A DNA stretch of 64,000 bases, taken from NCBI RefSeq assembly GCF_900101015.1, contig NZ_FNFZ01000009.1, positions 1 through 64,000 of the forward strand. The letters are read 5' to 3'. The position numbers and the translations under genes were made by a program. The notes under the pieces are model-generated. The model did not search any database and was not told the DNA's origin. It was given only the letters and a program-made list of their open reading frames with translations. This document shows positions 7,286 through 15,769 of this stretch, in pieces. The DNA comes from Sarcina sp. DSM 11001. Its GTDB lineage: Bacteria; Bacillota; Clostridia; Lachnospirales; Lachnospiraceae. How positions within the stretch are numbered: the stretch's first letter is position 1; every line of letters starts with the position of its first letter.

Positions 7286-8869
7286 ATGCCCATATCTGTG
7301 AAGCTTCCGGTGTTTGAAGGCCCGCTGGACCTTCTCCTTCACCTGATTGAAAAAAACAAAATAGACATCTACGATATTCCGATCACAAAGATCACCGACC
7401 AGTACCTCGAGTATGTGCACCAGATGGACCGCGAGGACATGGACGTGACCAGCGAGTTCCTGGTCATGGCCGCGACCCTTCTGGATATCAAGAGCCGCAT
7501 GCTTCTTCCCCGGGAAGTAGACAGTGAGACCGGCGAGGAAGAAGCCGATCCCCGTGAAGAGCTGGTCCAGCGGCTGCTGGAATACAAGATGTATAAATAT
7601 CTCTCCGAAGAGCTTTCTGTCTGCCGGGAACAGGCCGGTGTGCGCTACTTCCGCTCGCGGAACCTGCCGCGGGAGGTTCGCACCTACCAGCCGCCCATTG
7701 ACTACGGCCAGCTTTTGAAAGGAACCGATCTGAACAGCCTGCAGAAGGTATTCGGAGAGGTCCTGCGCAGAAAAAAAAGCAGGCGGGATCCAATCCGGGG
7801 CGGTTTCGGAAAGATCCGGCCCGAAGAGGTCAATATCGAATCCAAATCTCTCTATATCCGTGCTTACCTGAAAGTACATCCCCGCACGGATTTCAGAGCC
7901 CTTCTTGAGTCCCAGGAGAGCCGGGAAGAAGTCATTGTGACCTTTCTCATACTTCTGGAACTGATGAAAACGCAGAAAGTGCAGATCGTACAGGATTCCA
8001 TCGGAGGAAAGATCCTGATCGAGACCGTCCCGTCCGACCGTACACCCGCCTCCGCTGAGGCTGCACCGGAGGAAACTGCGGATGTTGTCTTAACCGGGAG
8101 CCCTGAACAAGCTTCCCAGACAGACGAAGATGAAGACAGGCTGACGGCAGACAGCCCGCAGGCAGATGAAGATCGTCCGCTGAAAGAAGCTGCGCCAGAG
8201 GGCGGAGAGTTGTCTAAAGATGCTCCTGTTCAGGCAGATGAAGAACCGCTGCCGGAAGGTCCTGCTCAGGCAGACGAAGGAATAGAAAAGGAAAACCCTC
8301 CCCGTAATTCCAGCATGCCTCTCCTCGCGTTTCGTGATGCAAAAGTCATTGAAACCGCTGTTCCAATGCCCCTTCCGCCTTTAACACTGCCTGAGGAGAT
8401 TAAAACACCTCTCTTCCAGGATGAAACCGTTTCTGACCTTCAGGAGACGGACTTCTCTGTCCTCCGGGATGAGGATTTCCTTCCCAACCTTCAGGAATCA
8501 GACCCGTCTGATCTTCAGGAAGAAGAGGCTCCTGTCCCTGCGGGGACAGATACTTCCCTTTTCCAGGATCAGAACACCTCCGGTCTTCAGGAAGGAGACG
8601 CTCCTGTCCCTGCGGGGGCAGAGGATTCCAGCCCTCAGGAGGCAGAAAACTGCCCGGATGACTGTTCCCCCGCCGCTTTCCTGCACTTTTCCGATCGTCT
8701 GTGGCACGGAAAGCTTCCGCGGTACAGTGGACTCGGCGGCCGCAGAGGCAGCGTTCCGGGAACCGCCCCCTCGTCTTCTTTCCGCGGCTTTGCGGGTTCC
8801 CGCCGGATGCGGTGTGAAGATCCTGCCTGGGAAGAAAAACGTCTTATGCGCAGATGGGGTCATCCGTGA
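7286..8869 (+). CDS. scpA: Segregation and condensation protein A with a long acidic C-terminal extension
   Basis: Residues 1 to about 255 are a standard ScpA kleisin: VFEGPLDLLLHLIEKNKIDIYDIPI at the start, LLDIKSRMLLP, and a C-terminal winged-helix region ending TFLILLELMKTQKVQIVQD. ScpA bridges the SMC heads in the chromosome-segregating condensin. From about 255 to 527 lies an unexpected tail. It is rich in Glu, Asp, Pro, Ala and Gln, with loose repeats of the form QADE(D/E) and (S/F)xLQExD, APVPAG and FQD. It then changes to an Arg/Gly-rich end (GLGGRRGS...RRWGHP). Usual ScpA length is about 240-280, so the protein is nearly doubled. No strong ribosome site precedes the ATG. No scpB follows here, which is uncommon. 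The tail could be real disordered protein or a decayed fusion. Confidence 0.88.
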   Translation: MPISVKLPVFEGPLDLLLHLIEKNKIDIYDIPITKITDQYLEYVHQMDREDMDVTSEFLVMAATLLDIKSRMLLPREVDSETGEEEADPREELVQRLLEYKMYKYLSEELSVCREQAGVRYFRSRNLPREVRTYQPPIDYGQLLKGTDLNSLQKVFGEVLRRKKSRRDPIRGGFGKIRPEEVNIESKSLYIRAYLKVHPRTDFRALLESQESREEVIVTFLILLELMKTQKVQIVQDSIGGKILIETVPSDRTPASAEAAPEETADVVLTGSPEQASQTDEDEDRLTADSPQADEDRPLKEAAPEGGELSKDAPVQADEEPLPEGPAQADEGIEKENPPRNSSMPLLAFRDAKVIETAVPMPLPPLTLPEEIKTPLFQDETVSDLQETDFSVLRDEDFLPNLQESDPSDLQEEEAPVPAGTDTSLFQDQNTSGLQEGDAPVPAGAEDSSPQEAENCPDDCSPAAFLHFSDRLWHGKLPRYSGLGGRRGSVPGTAPSSSFRGFAGSRRMRCEDPAWEEKRLMRRWGHP

Positions 8870-8888
8870 TGACCAGGATGGGCAAAAA

Positions 8889-8917
8889 ACGACGCCCCGC
8901 GACAGGCAGGGCGTCGT
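8889..8917 (-). terminator. Hairpin with U-run on the minus strand (udp side)
   Basis: ACGACGCCC (8889-8897) pairs with GGGCGTCGT (8909-8917), preceded on the plus strand by AAAAAA. On the minus strand the hairpin is followed by TTTTTT, as in an intrinsic terminator for transcription arriving from udp. The minus-strand transcript would then run antisense through the small gene at 8998-9297. On the plus strand it lacks a U-run. Confidence 0.55.
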
Positions 8918-8933
8918 ACCTATAATAATCATT

Positions 8934-8955
8934 CAAGACTTGCTCGCGAGTCTTG
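8934..8955. repeat. Dispersed palindromic repeat, short copy
   Basis: CAAGACTTGC-TC-GCGAGTCTTG is a 22-base near-perfect palindrome between scpA and the next gene. It is followed by CGGATGCGG, which also follows the copy at 48575-48597. Confidence 0.75.
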
Positions 8956-8997
8956 CTCGCCGGATGCGGCAGCGAACGCAAGAGAAAGGATCTGTTC

Positions 8998-9297
8998 ATG
9001 ACACAGAAGAAAGACTCTCCAAAGGCCTCAAAAGGCTTCTCCCATCCCGATTATGACAGCAAAGTCCTGCAGTGCTTTCTGGATAAGCAGCTCCAGCTTT
9101 TTCCGGAAAAGGTAGCTTCCACTCCGGAGGAAGCGGCAGATTTTCTGGAAATGTGCTTCGCTGTTGTCGTCAGATCCAAAAGAGAAGTCCGGGCTTATTT
9201 TGAAGAAGCCGGCACAGATATAGAAGGAGAAGACCTCTTCTCCGCGGCGGAAGTCTTTGCTGTCGGCGACGGCAGATATCTGATCGTGGAAGGCTGA
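8998..9297 (+). CDS. Small hypothetical protein (99 residues)
   Basis: Not recognised. The protein begins MTQKKDSPKASKGFSHPDYDS and is soluble, with a predicted alpha/beta pattern (LQCFLDKQLQLFPE, TPEEAADFLEMCFAVVV, VRAYFEEAGTD, EVFAVGDGRYLIVEG). The start at 8998 is supported by AAAGGA seven bases upstream; a longer frame from 8953 has none. It lies where scpB might be expected after scpA but does not resemble ScpB. Its TGA stop abuts the udp stop codon base-to-base (TGATCA at 9295-9300), so the two genes converge with no spacer. Confidence 0.6.
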   Translation: MTQKKDSPKASKGFSHPDYDSKVLQCFLDKQLQLFPEKVASTPEEAADFLEMCFAVVVRSKREVRAYFEEAGTDIEGEDLFSAAEVFAVGDGRYLIVEG

Positions 9298-10083
9298 TCA
9301 TGTGGTCTTCTCTTTATCCCGGCGGATCAGGGAGCGCACGGCTTCAATGGCGACGCGGACAGCCAGATCCGTATCATGGACGACAGGGTTAGGGAGCCCC
9401 AGCTTCTCCCTCTCCTGATTGGCTACGACCAGCAGGCAGGTTCCCGCCCGGGCGTGGAGCTTTGCGGCGACTATATACATGGCGGCGGATTCCATCTCCG
9501 ATGCCAGGCATCCCAGCATTTTCCAGGCTTCCCATTTGCGGGTCAGTTCATAACCAACGGGCATTTTTTCCGGCTCGTGCTGTCCAAAAAAAGAATCCTT
9601 GCACTGGACAACACCCGTGTGGCAGGGCGCTTCCAGCTTTTCCGCTGCCTGAACCAATGCATTGACCACTTCCAGCGAAGGGACCGAAGGGTATTCGATC
9701 GGGGCATATTCCCGGCTCGTCCCTTCCATACGAACGGCGCCGGTCGCGATGACGATATCCCCGCTCCTGACCTCCGTCTGCATTCCTCCGCATGTCCCGA
9801 CTCTGACAAAAGTATCTGCTCCGCAGAGGCTCAGTTCCTCCATCGCGATAGATGTTGAAGGACCCCCGATCCCGGTCGAAGTGACACTGACCTTTTCCCC
9901 GTCCAGAAATCCCGTATAGGTCACATACTCCCTGCTGTCGGCGATCAATTGCGCATCCTGAAAATACTTTGCGATCTTTATGCACCGCTTGGGGTCTCCC
10001 GGCATGAGGACATACCGTCCGACATCCCCTTTTCCCACCTGAGTGTGGTACTGCTTTGACTGATCTTCCGAATAATTCTTCAT
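9298..10083 (-). CDS. udp: Uridine phosphorylase (nucleoside phosphorylase)
   Basis: A 261-residue nucleoside phosphorylase-I family enzyme. Marks are [12 protein letters not shown] near the start (phosphate loop), [27 protein letters not shown] and the purine/pyrimidine-site MESAAM region in [13 protein letters not shown]. The [16 protein letters not shown] insertion and overall similarity point to uridine phosphorylase, which splits uridine into uracil and ribose-1-phosphate. It converges stop-to-stop with the small gene to its left. A dedicated terminator seems to lie about 380 bases further on. Confidence 0.9.
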   Translation of the reverse strand: MKNYSEDQSKQYHTQVGKGDVGRYVLMPGDPKRCIKIAKYFQDAQLIADSREYVTYTGFLDGEKVSVTSTGIGGPSTSIAMEELSLCGADTFVRVGTCGGMQTEVRSGDIVIATGAVRMEGTSREYAPIEYPSVPSLEVVNALVQAAEKLEAPCHTGVVQCKDSFFGQHEPEKMPVGYELTRKWEAWKMLGCLASEMESAAMYIVAAKLHARAGTCLLVVANQEREKLGLPNPVVHDTDLAVRVAIEAVRSLIRRDKEKTT

Positions 10084-10241
10084 TTTCTACCCCCTTTTTT
10101 ATCTGACTGCCCGTGATATCACTTTTGACCTTAGTATCATTATATCAGATATCCGCGTATTCAAACTCAAAATACTGCAGATCAGTAACGTCTTAACAGC
10201 CCGTTACAGTCCAGACCGTCCCCTCCTTTGTCTTTTTAATA

Positions 10242-10270
10242 TTGTAAAGTATAAAAATTAGCATTATAAT
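10242..10270 (+). promoter_or_regulatory. livJ promoter
   Basis: TTGTAA (10242-10247), 17-base spacer, TATAAT (10265-10270), about 50 bases before the livJ start. This is a good sigma-A promoter in an A+T-rich stretch. Confidence 0.75.
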
Positions 10271-10319
10271 ATGCGATGATATTTTACAAGCCTATTTATC
10301 ATACAGGAGGTAACATGTT

Positions 10320-11534
10320 ATGAAAAAGTTCTGGAAAACCACTCTGGCAGTTGCCATGTCTGCATTCATGGCAGCTTCCCTGGCAGCCTGCGGCGGCAGC
10401 AGCAGTTCCAGCAGCGCACCGGCGAATACCGAATCTGAAGCTCCCTCCGGAGCCATCAAAATCGGCGGATCCGGTCCTCTGACAGGTCCCGCAGCAGTTT
10501 ACGGCAACGCTGTAAAGACAGCAGCCGAGATGGCTGTTGAGGAAGTCAACGCCAAGGGCGGTGTACAGTTCGAGCTTCAGTTTGAAGATGACAAGCACGA
10601 TGCTGAAGAGGCAGCGACAGCATTCGGTACCCTGATGGACGGCAAGATGCAGATCTCCCTCGCGACGGTCACCTCCGCCCCCGGCGCTGCAGTTGCTCCT
10701 CTTTATCAGGAAAATCAGATCTTTGCCATCACTCCTTCCGGATCCAGCCCTTCCGTTATCTATGCGGACGGCGAGGGACAGACAGGCGCATACGGAAACG
10801 TTTTCCAGATGTGCTTCTCCGATCCTAACCAGGGTTCCGGAAGCGCGACCTACATCGCAGCCCATCCCGACCTCGGCACCAAGGTCGCTGTCATCTATAA
10901 GAACGATGATCCCTATTCCAAGGGCATCTTCGACACCTTCAAAGCCCAGTCCGCAACAGAAGGCCTCGAGATCGTTTATGAAGGCACCTTCAAGGGTGAA
11001 GAGAGCGACTTCAACGTACAGCTGAAGGATGCACAGTCTGCAGGGGCTGATCTCCTCTTCCTGCCCATCTACTACACCCCTGCTTCCCAGATCCTGACCC
11101 AGGCCAATACAATGGGTTACAAGCCCACTATCTTCGGTGTGGACGGCATGGATGGAATCCTCGGCGTGGAAGGCTTTGACACTTCCCTTGCAGAAGGTGT
11201 CTACCTGCTCACTCCCTTCGTTGCCAATGCAGAGGATGAGCTGACCAAGACTTTCGTGGAAAATTACAAGGCAAAAGCAGGCGAAGTCCCGAACCAGTTC
11301 GCGGCAGATGCTTATGACTGCGTCTATGCCATGGCACAGGCCTGCGAGGCTGCCGGCATCACCGCTGACATGAGCAACGACGAGATCTGCACAAAGATGG
11401 TCGAGCAGTTCACTTCAATGACTTTCAACGGCCTCACCGGCTCAGACATGACCTGGAATGAGAACGGCGAAGTCACCAAGGCCCCCAAGGCTATGATCAT
11501 CGAAAACGGCGAGTATGTCCCTGCTGCAGAATAA
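10320..11534 (+). CDS. livJ: Branched-chain amino acid ABC transporter, substrate-binding lipoprotein
   Basis: A 404-residue lipoprotein: a signal peptide ends in a SLAAC lipobox (Cys24), followed by a serine-rich linker. The periplasmic-binding-protein type I fold starts at IKIGGSGPLTGPAAVYG. Typical marks of the LivJ family are AVEEVNAKGG, a central NDDPYSKG and YYTPASQILTQA. It captures amino acids outside the membrane for the LivHMGF transporter. AGGAGG precedes the ATG. A terminator lies right after the gene. Its partner permeases now sit more than 7 kb away because an IS66 element inserted between them. Confidence 0.94.
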   Translation: MKKFWKTTLAVAMSAFMAASLAACGGSSSSSSAPANTESEAPSGAIKIGGSGPLTGPAAVYGNAVKTAAEMAVEEVNAKGGVQFELQFEDDKHDAEEAATAFGTLMDGKMQISLATVTSAPGAAVAPLYQENQIFAITPSGSSPSVIYADGEGQTGAYGNVFQMCFSDPNQGSGSATYIAAHPDLGTKVAVIYKNDDPYSKGIFDTFKAQSATEGLEIVYEGTFKGEESDFNVQLKDAQSAGADLLFLPIYYTPASQILTQANTMGYKPTIFGVDGMDGILGVEGFDTSLAEGVYLLTPFVANAEDELTKTFVENYKAKAGEVPNQFAADAYDCVYAMAQACEAAGITADMSNDEICTKMVEQFTSMTFNGLTGSDMTWNENGEVTKAPKAMIIENGEYVPAAE

Positions 11535-11593
11535 TCAAGAATAATCAATCAGAAACAGAAATAGAACCTTTGCTGCAAAACCGCAGCTCCCGA

Positions 11594-11630
11594 AAAACTC
11601 CCGGATCGTTCACGGTCCGGGAGTTTTATC
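11594..11630 (+). terminator. Rho-independent terminator after livJ
   Basis: AAAACTCCCGGA (11594-11605) pairs perfectly with TCCGGGAGTTTT (11616-11627). The structure ends 28 bases before the IS66 left end, so livJ transcription is separate from livHMGF. Confidence 0.88.
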
Positions 11631-11649
11631 CTTGTGTTTCACCATTGCG

Positions 11650-11681
11650 TTCCATTAGTAAGCGTCAAATAGTTAGTGTCT
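11650..11681. repeat. IS66 left end: target duplication and terminal inverted repeat
   Basis: TTCCATTA (11650-11657) is repeated exactly at 18515-18522. The element starts at 11658 with GTAAGCGTCAAATAGTT then AG TGTCT. The right end read inward is GTAAGCGTCAAATAGTT then GT TGTCT, giving 22 of 24 matches. Confidence 0.95.
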
Positions 11682-11689
11682 AGATTTTC

Positions 11690-11774
11690 CTGTCAGAGAT
11701 GATCTTGTAGATCATTTCTGACAGATTGTATCGCCACATTCAATATCTACAAAAAATGTCATCATTTTTTGTAG
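11690..11774. repeat. Hairpins inside the IS66 left end
   Basis: Two stems lie between the inverted repeat and the tnpC stop. CTGTCAGA(g)ATGATC pairs with GATCAT(t)TCTGACAG (11690-11725), and CTACAAAAAATG pairs with CATTTTTTGTAG (11747-11774) around a TCAT loop. They may terminate tnpC transcription or block outside read-through into the transposase genes. Confidence 0.65.
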
Positions 11775-11804
11775 ACTCCGCAAAAGCCTTCACTTGATGG
11801 CGGA

Positions 11805-13646
11805 TCAGGATGCCCGTCTTTTTCTACGTTTTGGCGTAAGCGGCTTCTCCTGATCCTCACCAACTGATCTGGCGGCGATCAGACGGATCTGTGCCTCTTC
11901 GTATTTCCGGTACCTATCACACCAGGGCACCATGTCCTCCAGAAAGCTGCGGCCTTCCTCCTCCATGTGCTTAGGCATTTCTTCCAGAAGGTACTTCAGG
12001 TAGTAGTAAGGATTGGCGCCATTGGCTTTTGCTGTCTCGATAAGGGAATACACGATGACCGTGGCTTCGGCTCCGTCCGGTGTGTTGCAGAACAGCCAGT
12101 TGCGGCGCCCCACGCACAGATTTTTGAAGCTGCGTTCACAGAATCCGTTATCGATGGGGATATGCGGGTCTTCAAGAAACTGCCGGAGATAAGGCTCCTG
12201 GTTGACCGAGTAGCTGACAGCGTCCCTGAATGTGGCGGAGAGTGCGGGATCCTTGAGATCGAAACTGTGTATAAAGTCGAAGTATGCGTCCACTTTCGGG
12301 CGTACGTCAGACTGGCGGCGCAGATGCCGTTCATCCGGAGACTGTTCTTTCAGCGGGTTTTCCTGCATATAGATCTCTGCGATCAGCTGTATCGCCTTAG
12401 TTTCAGGAAGGCTGTTCACAGCCTCTTCAGTCATCCCGCTGATATCGACGACCTGAAGGGCATTTGCAAACCGCCGTCTCGCATGCATGAAGCAGCCACT
12501 GATGATGACCGATCCATCCATCTCCTTTTCATAGGTATGATACGAAGTATACGCATCGCATGAGATGAAGCGTTTCCCCTGGTCCTTGGAATAGTAGGAA
12601 CGGAGATGGTCCGTGTGGCGGGTCATCTCATAGCAGTAGATGAAGATCTTCCTTTCTTCCGACAGCTCGCTTGTGACATGTGCCCAGATGTAGCTTACAG
12701 TCCCTGCGCTCCGGCCGTCCCGGATGACGGTAAGGGTCGTTTCATCGCACTGATGGTATGGCTGGTTTTTATTCAAGGCTGACAGAAAGTCATATACCGG
12801 TGCCAGAAGGTCCAGGCTGAGATTTACGCACCAGTTGGACATGGTCTGCCTGGATATGATCACCCCTTCTCTGGCCATGTCCTGTGACTGCCGGTAGAAA
12901 GGGAGAGAGAGGCAGAACTTATTATAGAAGATCTCAGCGAGCAGGGACGGGGACACATAGCTGTTCCAGAGCAGCACGTTCCGGTGGGGGACAGACTTCA
13001 TCATGTGTTCCAGCCCGATGGAAATGACCGGGGCATAGGCTTCCCTGACATAACGAACGGTCCTCTGGCTCTCTATGGTCCGGCGGCACCGCCAGAACGC
13101 AATGCGCCAATTTCCCTCGCCATAGGTCTCATTGAGTTCCTCAATGTTCAGTTCAAACTCTTTCACGTGCGGAAGACTGGAAAAGTTTGCAGAACGGGTG
13201 CCCTTCTTTTTACCGGTCCCATGCTTTCTGCCAGTACAGGAAGGGCCGTCATGTGCATCCTCTTTCCCATCTCCTCCGGATCCGTCCTTTTTCTCGTCGG
13301 ATGCGTCTTCATCCAGCGGGTCATCCGGACTGCCCTGGAGACATGATCTCAGGATATCATCTGCCTTCTCAGTGCTGCGTCCGAAGACATCCTTTGTCCT
13401 GAGTGTGGACTTTGCAGTCAGGCGCTCGTTTTCCTCCTTCAGGAAACGGTTTTCTGATTCCAGCCCCCGGACGGTATCCTGCATCTGGCTGAACTGGAGC
13501 GACATCTCCGTGATCCCGCGCGATGTTTCGTCCAGACGGATCTGCGCAGCGCGCAGTTCCCCCATGAGGCGGCAGGCAGTCTCTATGAGCTCTTCGCGGC
13601 TTTTTGTCTGCAGTTCCTCACGGAACAGGATCTCATCAGCAGTCAC
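11805..13646 (-). CDS. tnpC: IS66 family transposase TnpC
   Basis: About 613 residues. An N-terminal coiled coil (QFSQMQDTVRGLESENRFLKEENERL) is followed by a Lys/Asp-rich linker. A zinc-finger/helix-turn-helix-like segment and the DDE transposase core follow: YHQCDETTL gives the first Asp, FISCDAYTSY the second, and the C-terminal IDNGFCERSFKNLCVGRRNWLFC the catalytic Glu with the conserved NLCVGRRNW motif. GTG at 13644-13646 is preferred because AGGGAGGG lies seven bases upstream. Appears intact, with no frameshift. Confidence 0.93.
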   Translation of the reverse strand: MTADEILFREELQTKSREELIETACRLMGELRAAQIRLDETSRGITEMSLQFSQMQDTVRGLESENRFLKEENERLTAKSTLRTKDVFGRSTEKADDILRSCLQGSPDDPLDEDASDEKKDGSGGDGKEDAHDGPSCTGRKHGTGKKKGTRSANFSSLPHVKEFELNIEELNETYGEGNWRIAFWRCRRTIESQRTVRYVREAYAPVISIGLEHMMKSVPHRNVLLWNSYVSPSLLAEIFYNKFCLSLPFYRQSQDMAREGVIISRQTMSNWCVNLSLDLLAPVYDFLSALNKNQPYHQCDETTLTVIRDGRSAGTVSYIWAHVTSELSEERKIFIYCYEMTRHTDHLRSYYSKDQGKRFISCDAYTSYHTYEKEMDGSVIISGCFMHARRRFANALQVVDISGMTEEAVNSLPETKAIQLIAEIYMQENPLKEQSPDERHLRRQSDVRPKVDAYFDFIHSFDLKDPALSATFRDAVSYSVNQEPYLRQFLEDPHIPIDNGFCERSFKNLCVGRRNWLFCNTPDGAEATVIVYSLIETAKANGANPYYYLKYLLEEMPKHMEEEGRSFLEDMVPWCDRYRKYEEAQIRLIAARSVGEDQEKPLTPKRRKRRAS

Positions 13647-13671
13647 GGCGGCACCCTCCCTTACAGCACGA

Positions 13672-14055
13672 TCAGTCCTGTGCCGGGCTCTCGTCCGCAC
13701 AGAGCATCTGTACTTTGTGGATGATCCTCTGGAGCCTGCCGTTCTGTTCCCTTAGGGAACGGATCTCGGCATTCTGGCTGCTGATAACGGCTTCCTTTTC
13801 CAGGATGCGCTGCTGCAGGTCGCTGATCTGTGCTGTCAGGGCAGACAGGGCCTGGTCCTGCCGGACATCCTGGTCCGGATCCTTTTTCTTCCTTCCGCGC
13901 TTTCCGGTCGGGATGATCTCCCCGGTCTCCGGATCGAGTTTCCCGATCACCCGGCGCTTTGAGCGGGACTGCCCCTTTTCCGCGTCCCAGTAACTCGTTG
14001 ACTCATAAACATAAGTAGTATCTGTATCCTTGTGGTACTGTTTGATGATCGCCAT
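13672..14055 (-). CDS. IS66-associated accessory coiled-coil protein
   Basis: 127 residues. The N-terminal half (MAIIKQYHKDTDTTYVYES, then KRRVIGKLDPETGEIIPTG and the basic KRGRKKKDP) resembles the leader module of some clostridial transposases. The C-terminal half is a leucine-zipper-like coiled coil (LTAQISDLQQRILEKEAVIS, then AEIRSLREQNGRLQRIIHKV). GGAGGTG lies before the ATG. It sits between tnpB and tnpC, 25 bases before tnpC, and is not one of the three standard IS66 genes. It may help TnpC bind DNA or oligomerise; that is inference. Confidence 0.75.
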   Translation of the reverse strand: MAIIKQYHKDTDTTYVYESTSYWDAEKGQSRSKRRVIGKLDPETGEIIPTGKRGRKKKDPDQDVRQDQALSALTAQISDLQQRILEKEAVISSQNAEIRSLREQNGRLQRIIHKVQMLCADESPAQD

Positions 14056-14188
14056 AATTCACCTCCATGTGACATTTTAACTATCTCTATTATATCACTT
14101 ATTGGAGAATTATGCAATAACAAAGTGACATTTATTTTAAAAAATATGTCACACCCCGGGGAAATGGTCCCGGAGATCCGCGCCCTTG

Positions 14189-14380
14189 TCACTTGCGTTT
14201 TCTGCCGGACTTTCCCGTTTTGGGACCGCGTCTTACAGTTCCTTCCAATGTAAACCCGCTCATCAGGAGGCGGTACTGCTCCGGCGTTATGTCACGTGCT
14301 TCAGCGGAATCCCTTGGCCACTGGAAACGGCCGTCAAAGGAAAGGCGTTTATAAATGAGTACAAAACCGTCACCTTCCCA
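14189..14380 (-). pseudogene. tnpB: IS66 tnpB, 3' part (separated from its start by the RIT insertion)
   Basis: Read on the minus strand from 14380 the frame gives WEGDGFVLIYKRL, then FDGRFQWPR, ITPEQYRLLM and a Lys/Arg-rich end GPKTGKSGRKRK before TGA at 14189-14191: 63 residues of the second half of an IS66 TnpB. There is no start codon of its own. It joins in frame with the 60-residue first half at 17859-18038 if the RIT element is removed, restoring FKGLL-WEGDGF and a 123-residue protein of normal TnpB length. The gene is thus split, not decayed. Confidence 0.92.
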
Positions 14381-14475
14381 TAAAAGTTATTCCGATGTTT
14401 TAGTTATTCCGACCTATTGGCTGTAAATACAAGATATTTTAGAGAATCGGTTGAAAAATATCGGAATAAGTAATT
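14381..14475. repeat. RIT left end with recombinase-site-like repeats
   Basis: The 33-bp terminal repeat contains two direct copies of GTTATTCCGA (14386-14395 and 14403-14412). A third, inverted copy TATCGGAATAAGT lies near 14458-14470, so the outer pair and the inner copy face each other across about 45 bases. Paired inverted 10-12-base arms are the usual form of a tyrosine-recombinase core site. Confidence 0.75.
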
Positions 14476-14512
14476 CCCTATCTGTATCAATTAAATACAG
14501 GAGGGACAACCT

Positions 14513-15769
14513 ATGAAAGCAACAAACAACTATCCTGAGTGGGATACAATCGCAGAAAACTTGAAGGCAGGGCTTGGTTATTCAGAAGCCACACTAAAAA
14601 GGACAAGATATACTTATCAAGTTTTCAAACGGGATTTCTGTGATGATTATAACGGAGGTGATGCAGAAAACATAATAAGACATGGAATCGAGCGGACAGG
14701 CAATGCTTTTGAAACAGGAAGCATTTCAAAGGACAAACTCCTTCGGATCAGGAGATTGGCATTCCGTATGCTTCAGTTTATTGAAAACGGACATATCACC
14801 TGGGAACGTGCGCCATTATTCGGACAACCGCACGGAAGCACTGAAAATGAAGCTTTACTGGCTGCCTATGTTTCAACTGAAAAAAGTGAGAGCAGGCATG
14901 CGGAGTCTATAATTAAGCGTGATGAGAACATCATAAGACAATATATCCTTTATGCGGAAGAGAACGGGATCAGCATCCTTAAGGCTGATGCATGTAACCT
15001 CATTGCTTTTTTATCACACATGAAAAAACTCCGGCCGGCTGGAATAAAAAGCACAGCGTCAGCGCTAAAGCATTTTTATCTGTACCTGATCGAAAGCGGA
15101 AAAGTACAGCCCGGCATACTTGCTGCAATAAAAGCATGGGATACGCCACATAAAAGAATATACGGGATCTTTTCAGACGCTGATAAGCGAAAACTGGCGG
15201 CGGCTCCAGACAGAAGTTCAGATGTCGGAAAACGTGACAAGGCTGTCATAATGCTGGCAATTGACTGCGGTTTAAGAAGTTCTGATATATGCAACCTGAA
15301 GCTGACGGATATTGACTGGCGTACGGCTTCACTGAATATCATTCAGAAAAAAACAGGCACCCAGATATCAGTTCCATTCTCATATGAGAGCGGAGACGCC
15401 CTGGCTGATTATATCCTGAACGCCAGGGGGCCTTCACCGTTGCCCTATGTGTTTTTAAAAAAGTCATATTTTGACAGTGCTATGACATCTGCCCTTCTGT
15501 GCCAGCGGCTTAAAAAGCTTATGGAAAAAGCCGGAATAACCCGTCCTGCATCGGAGAAAATCAACATGCATACTTTCCGGAGAAGCCTGGGAACTTCACT
15601 GGTAGATTCTGGGGAAAACCTTGAAATGGTAGCACAGATCCTGGGCCATAAGGACAAGGAGGCAACGAAAGGGTACATCTCTGTTTCAGAACGAATGCTT
15701 CGGCTTTGTGCCCTCCCTATGCCTGAGTTGAACGAAAGGGAGGAGCACCATGATCAGAATGAAGTTTGA
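14513..15769 (+). CDS. RIT tyrosine recombinase, first gene (RitA-type)
   Basis: 418 residues. An N-terminal SAM-like core-binding region (about 95-215) precedes the catalytic domain. Catalytic residues are visible: Arg in CGLRSSDICNL, His-x-x-Arg in MHTFRRSLGTSL, His in ILGHKDKEAT and the nucleophile Tyr in KGYISVSERM. The residue set R-H-R-H-Y is complete, so the enzyme should be active. AGGAGGG lies seven bases before the ATG. It overlaps the next recombinase by 20 bases. The N-terminal extension is longer than in XerC/D. In RIT elements the three proteins are thought to act together. Confidence 0.93.
   Translation: MKATNNYPEWDTIAENLKAGLGYSEATLKRTRYTYQVFKRDFCDDYNGGDAENIIRHGIERTGNAFETGSISKDKLLRIRRLAFRMLQFIENGHITWERAPLFGQPHGSTENEALLAAYVSTEKSESRHAESIIKRDENIIRQYILYAEENGISILKADACNLIAFLSHMKKLRPAGIKSTASALKHFYLYLIESGKVQPGILAAIKAWDTPHKRIYGIFSDADKRKLAAAPDRSSDVGKRDKAVIMLAIDCGLRSSDICNLKLTDIDWRTASLNIIQKKTGTQISVPFSYESGDALADYILNARGPSPLPYVFLKKSYFDSAMTSALLCQRLKKLMEKAGITRPASEKINMHTFRRSLGTSLVDSGENLEMVAQILGHKDKEATKGYISVSERMLRLCALPMPELNEREEHHDQNEV

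Noticed and set aside
10084-10319. Riboswitch or T-box upstream of livJ
   Set aside because: No conserved T-box or aptamer core was found; the region holds a simple promoter.
14379-14380. Two-base CA target duplication at the RIT ends
   Set aside because: Treating CA as duplicated would shift the rebuilt TnpB frame. The join without duplication gives the expected FKGLLWEGDGF sequence.
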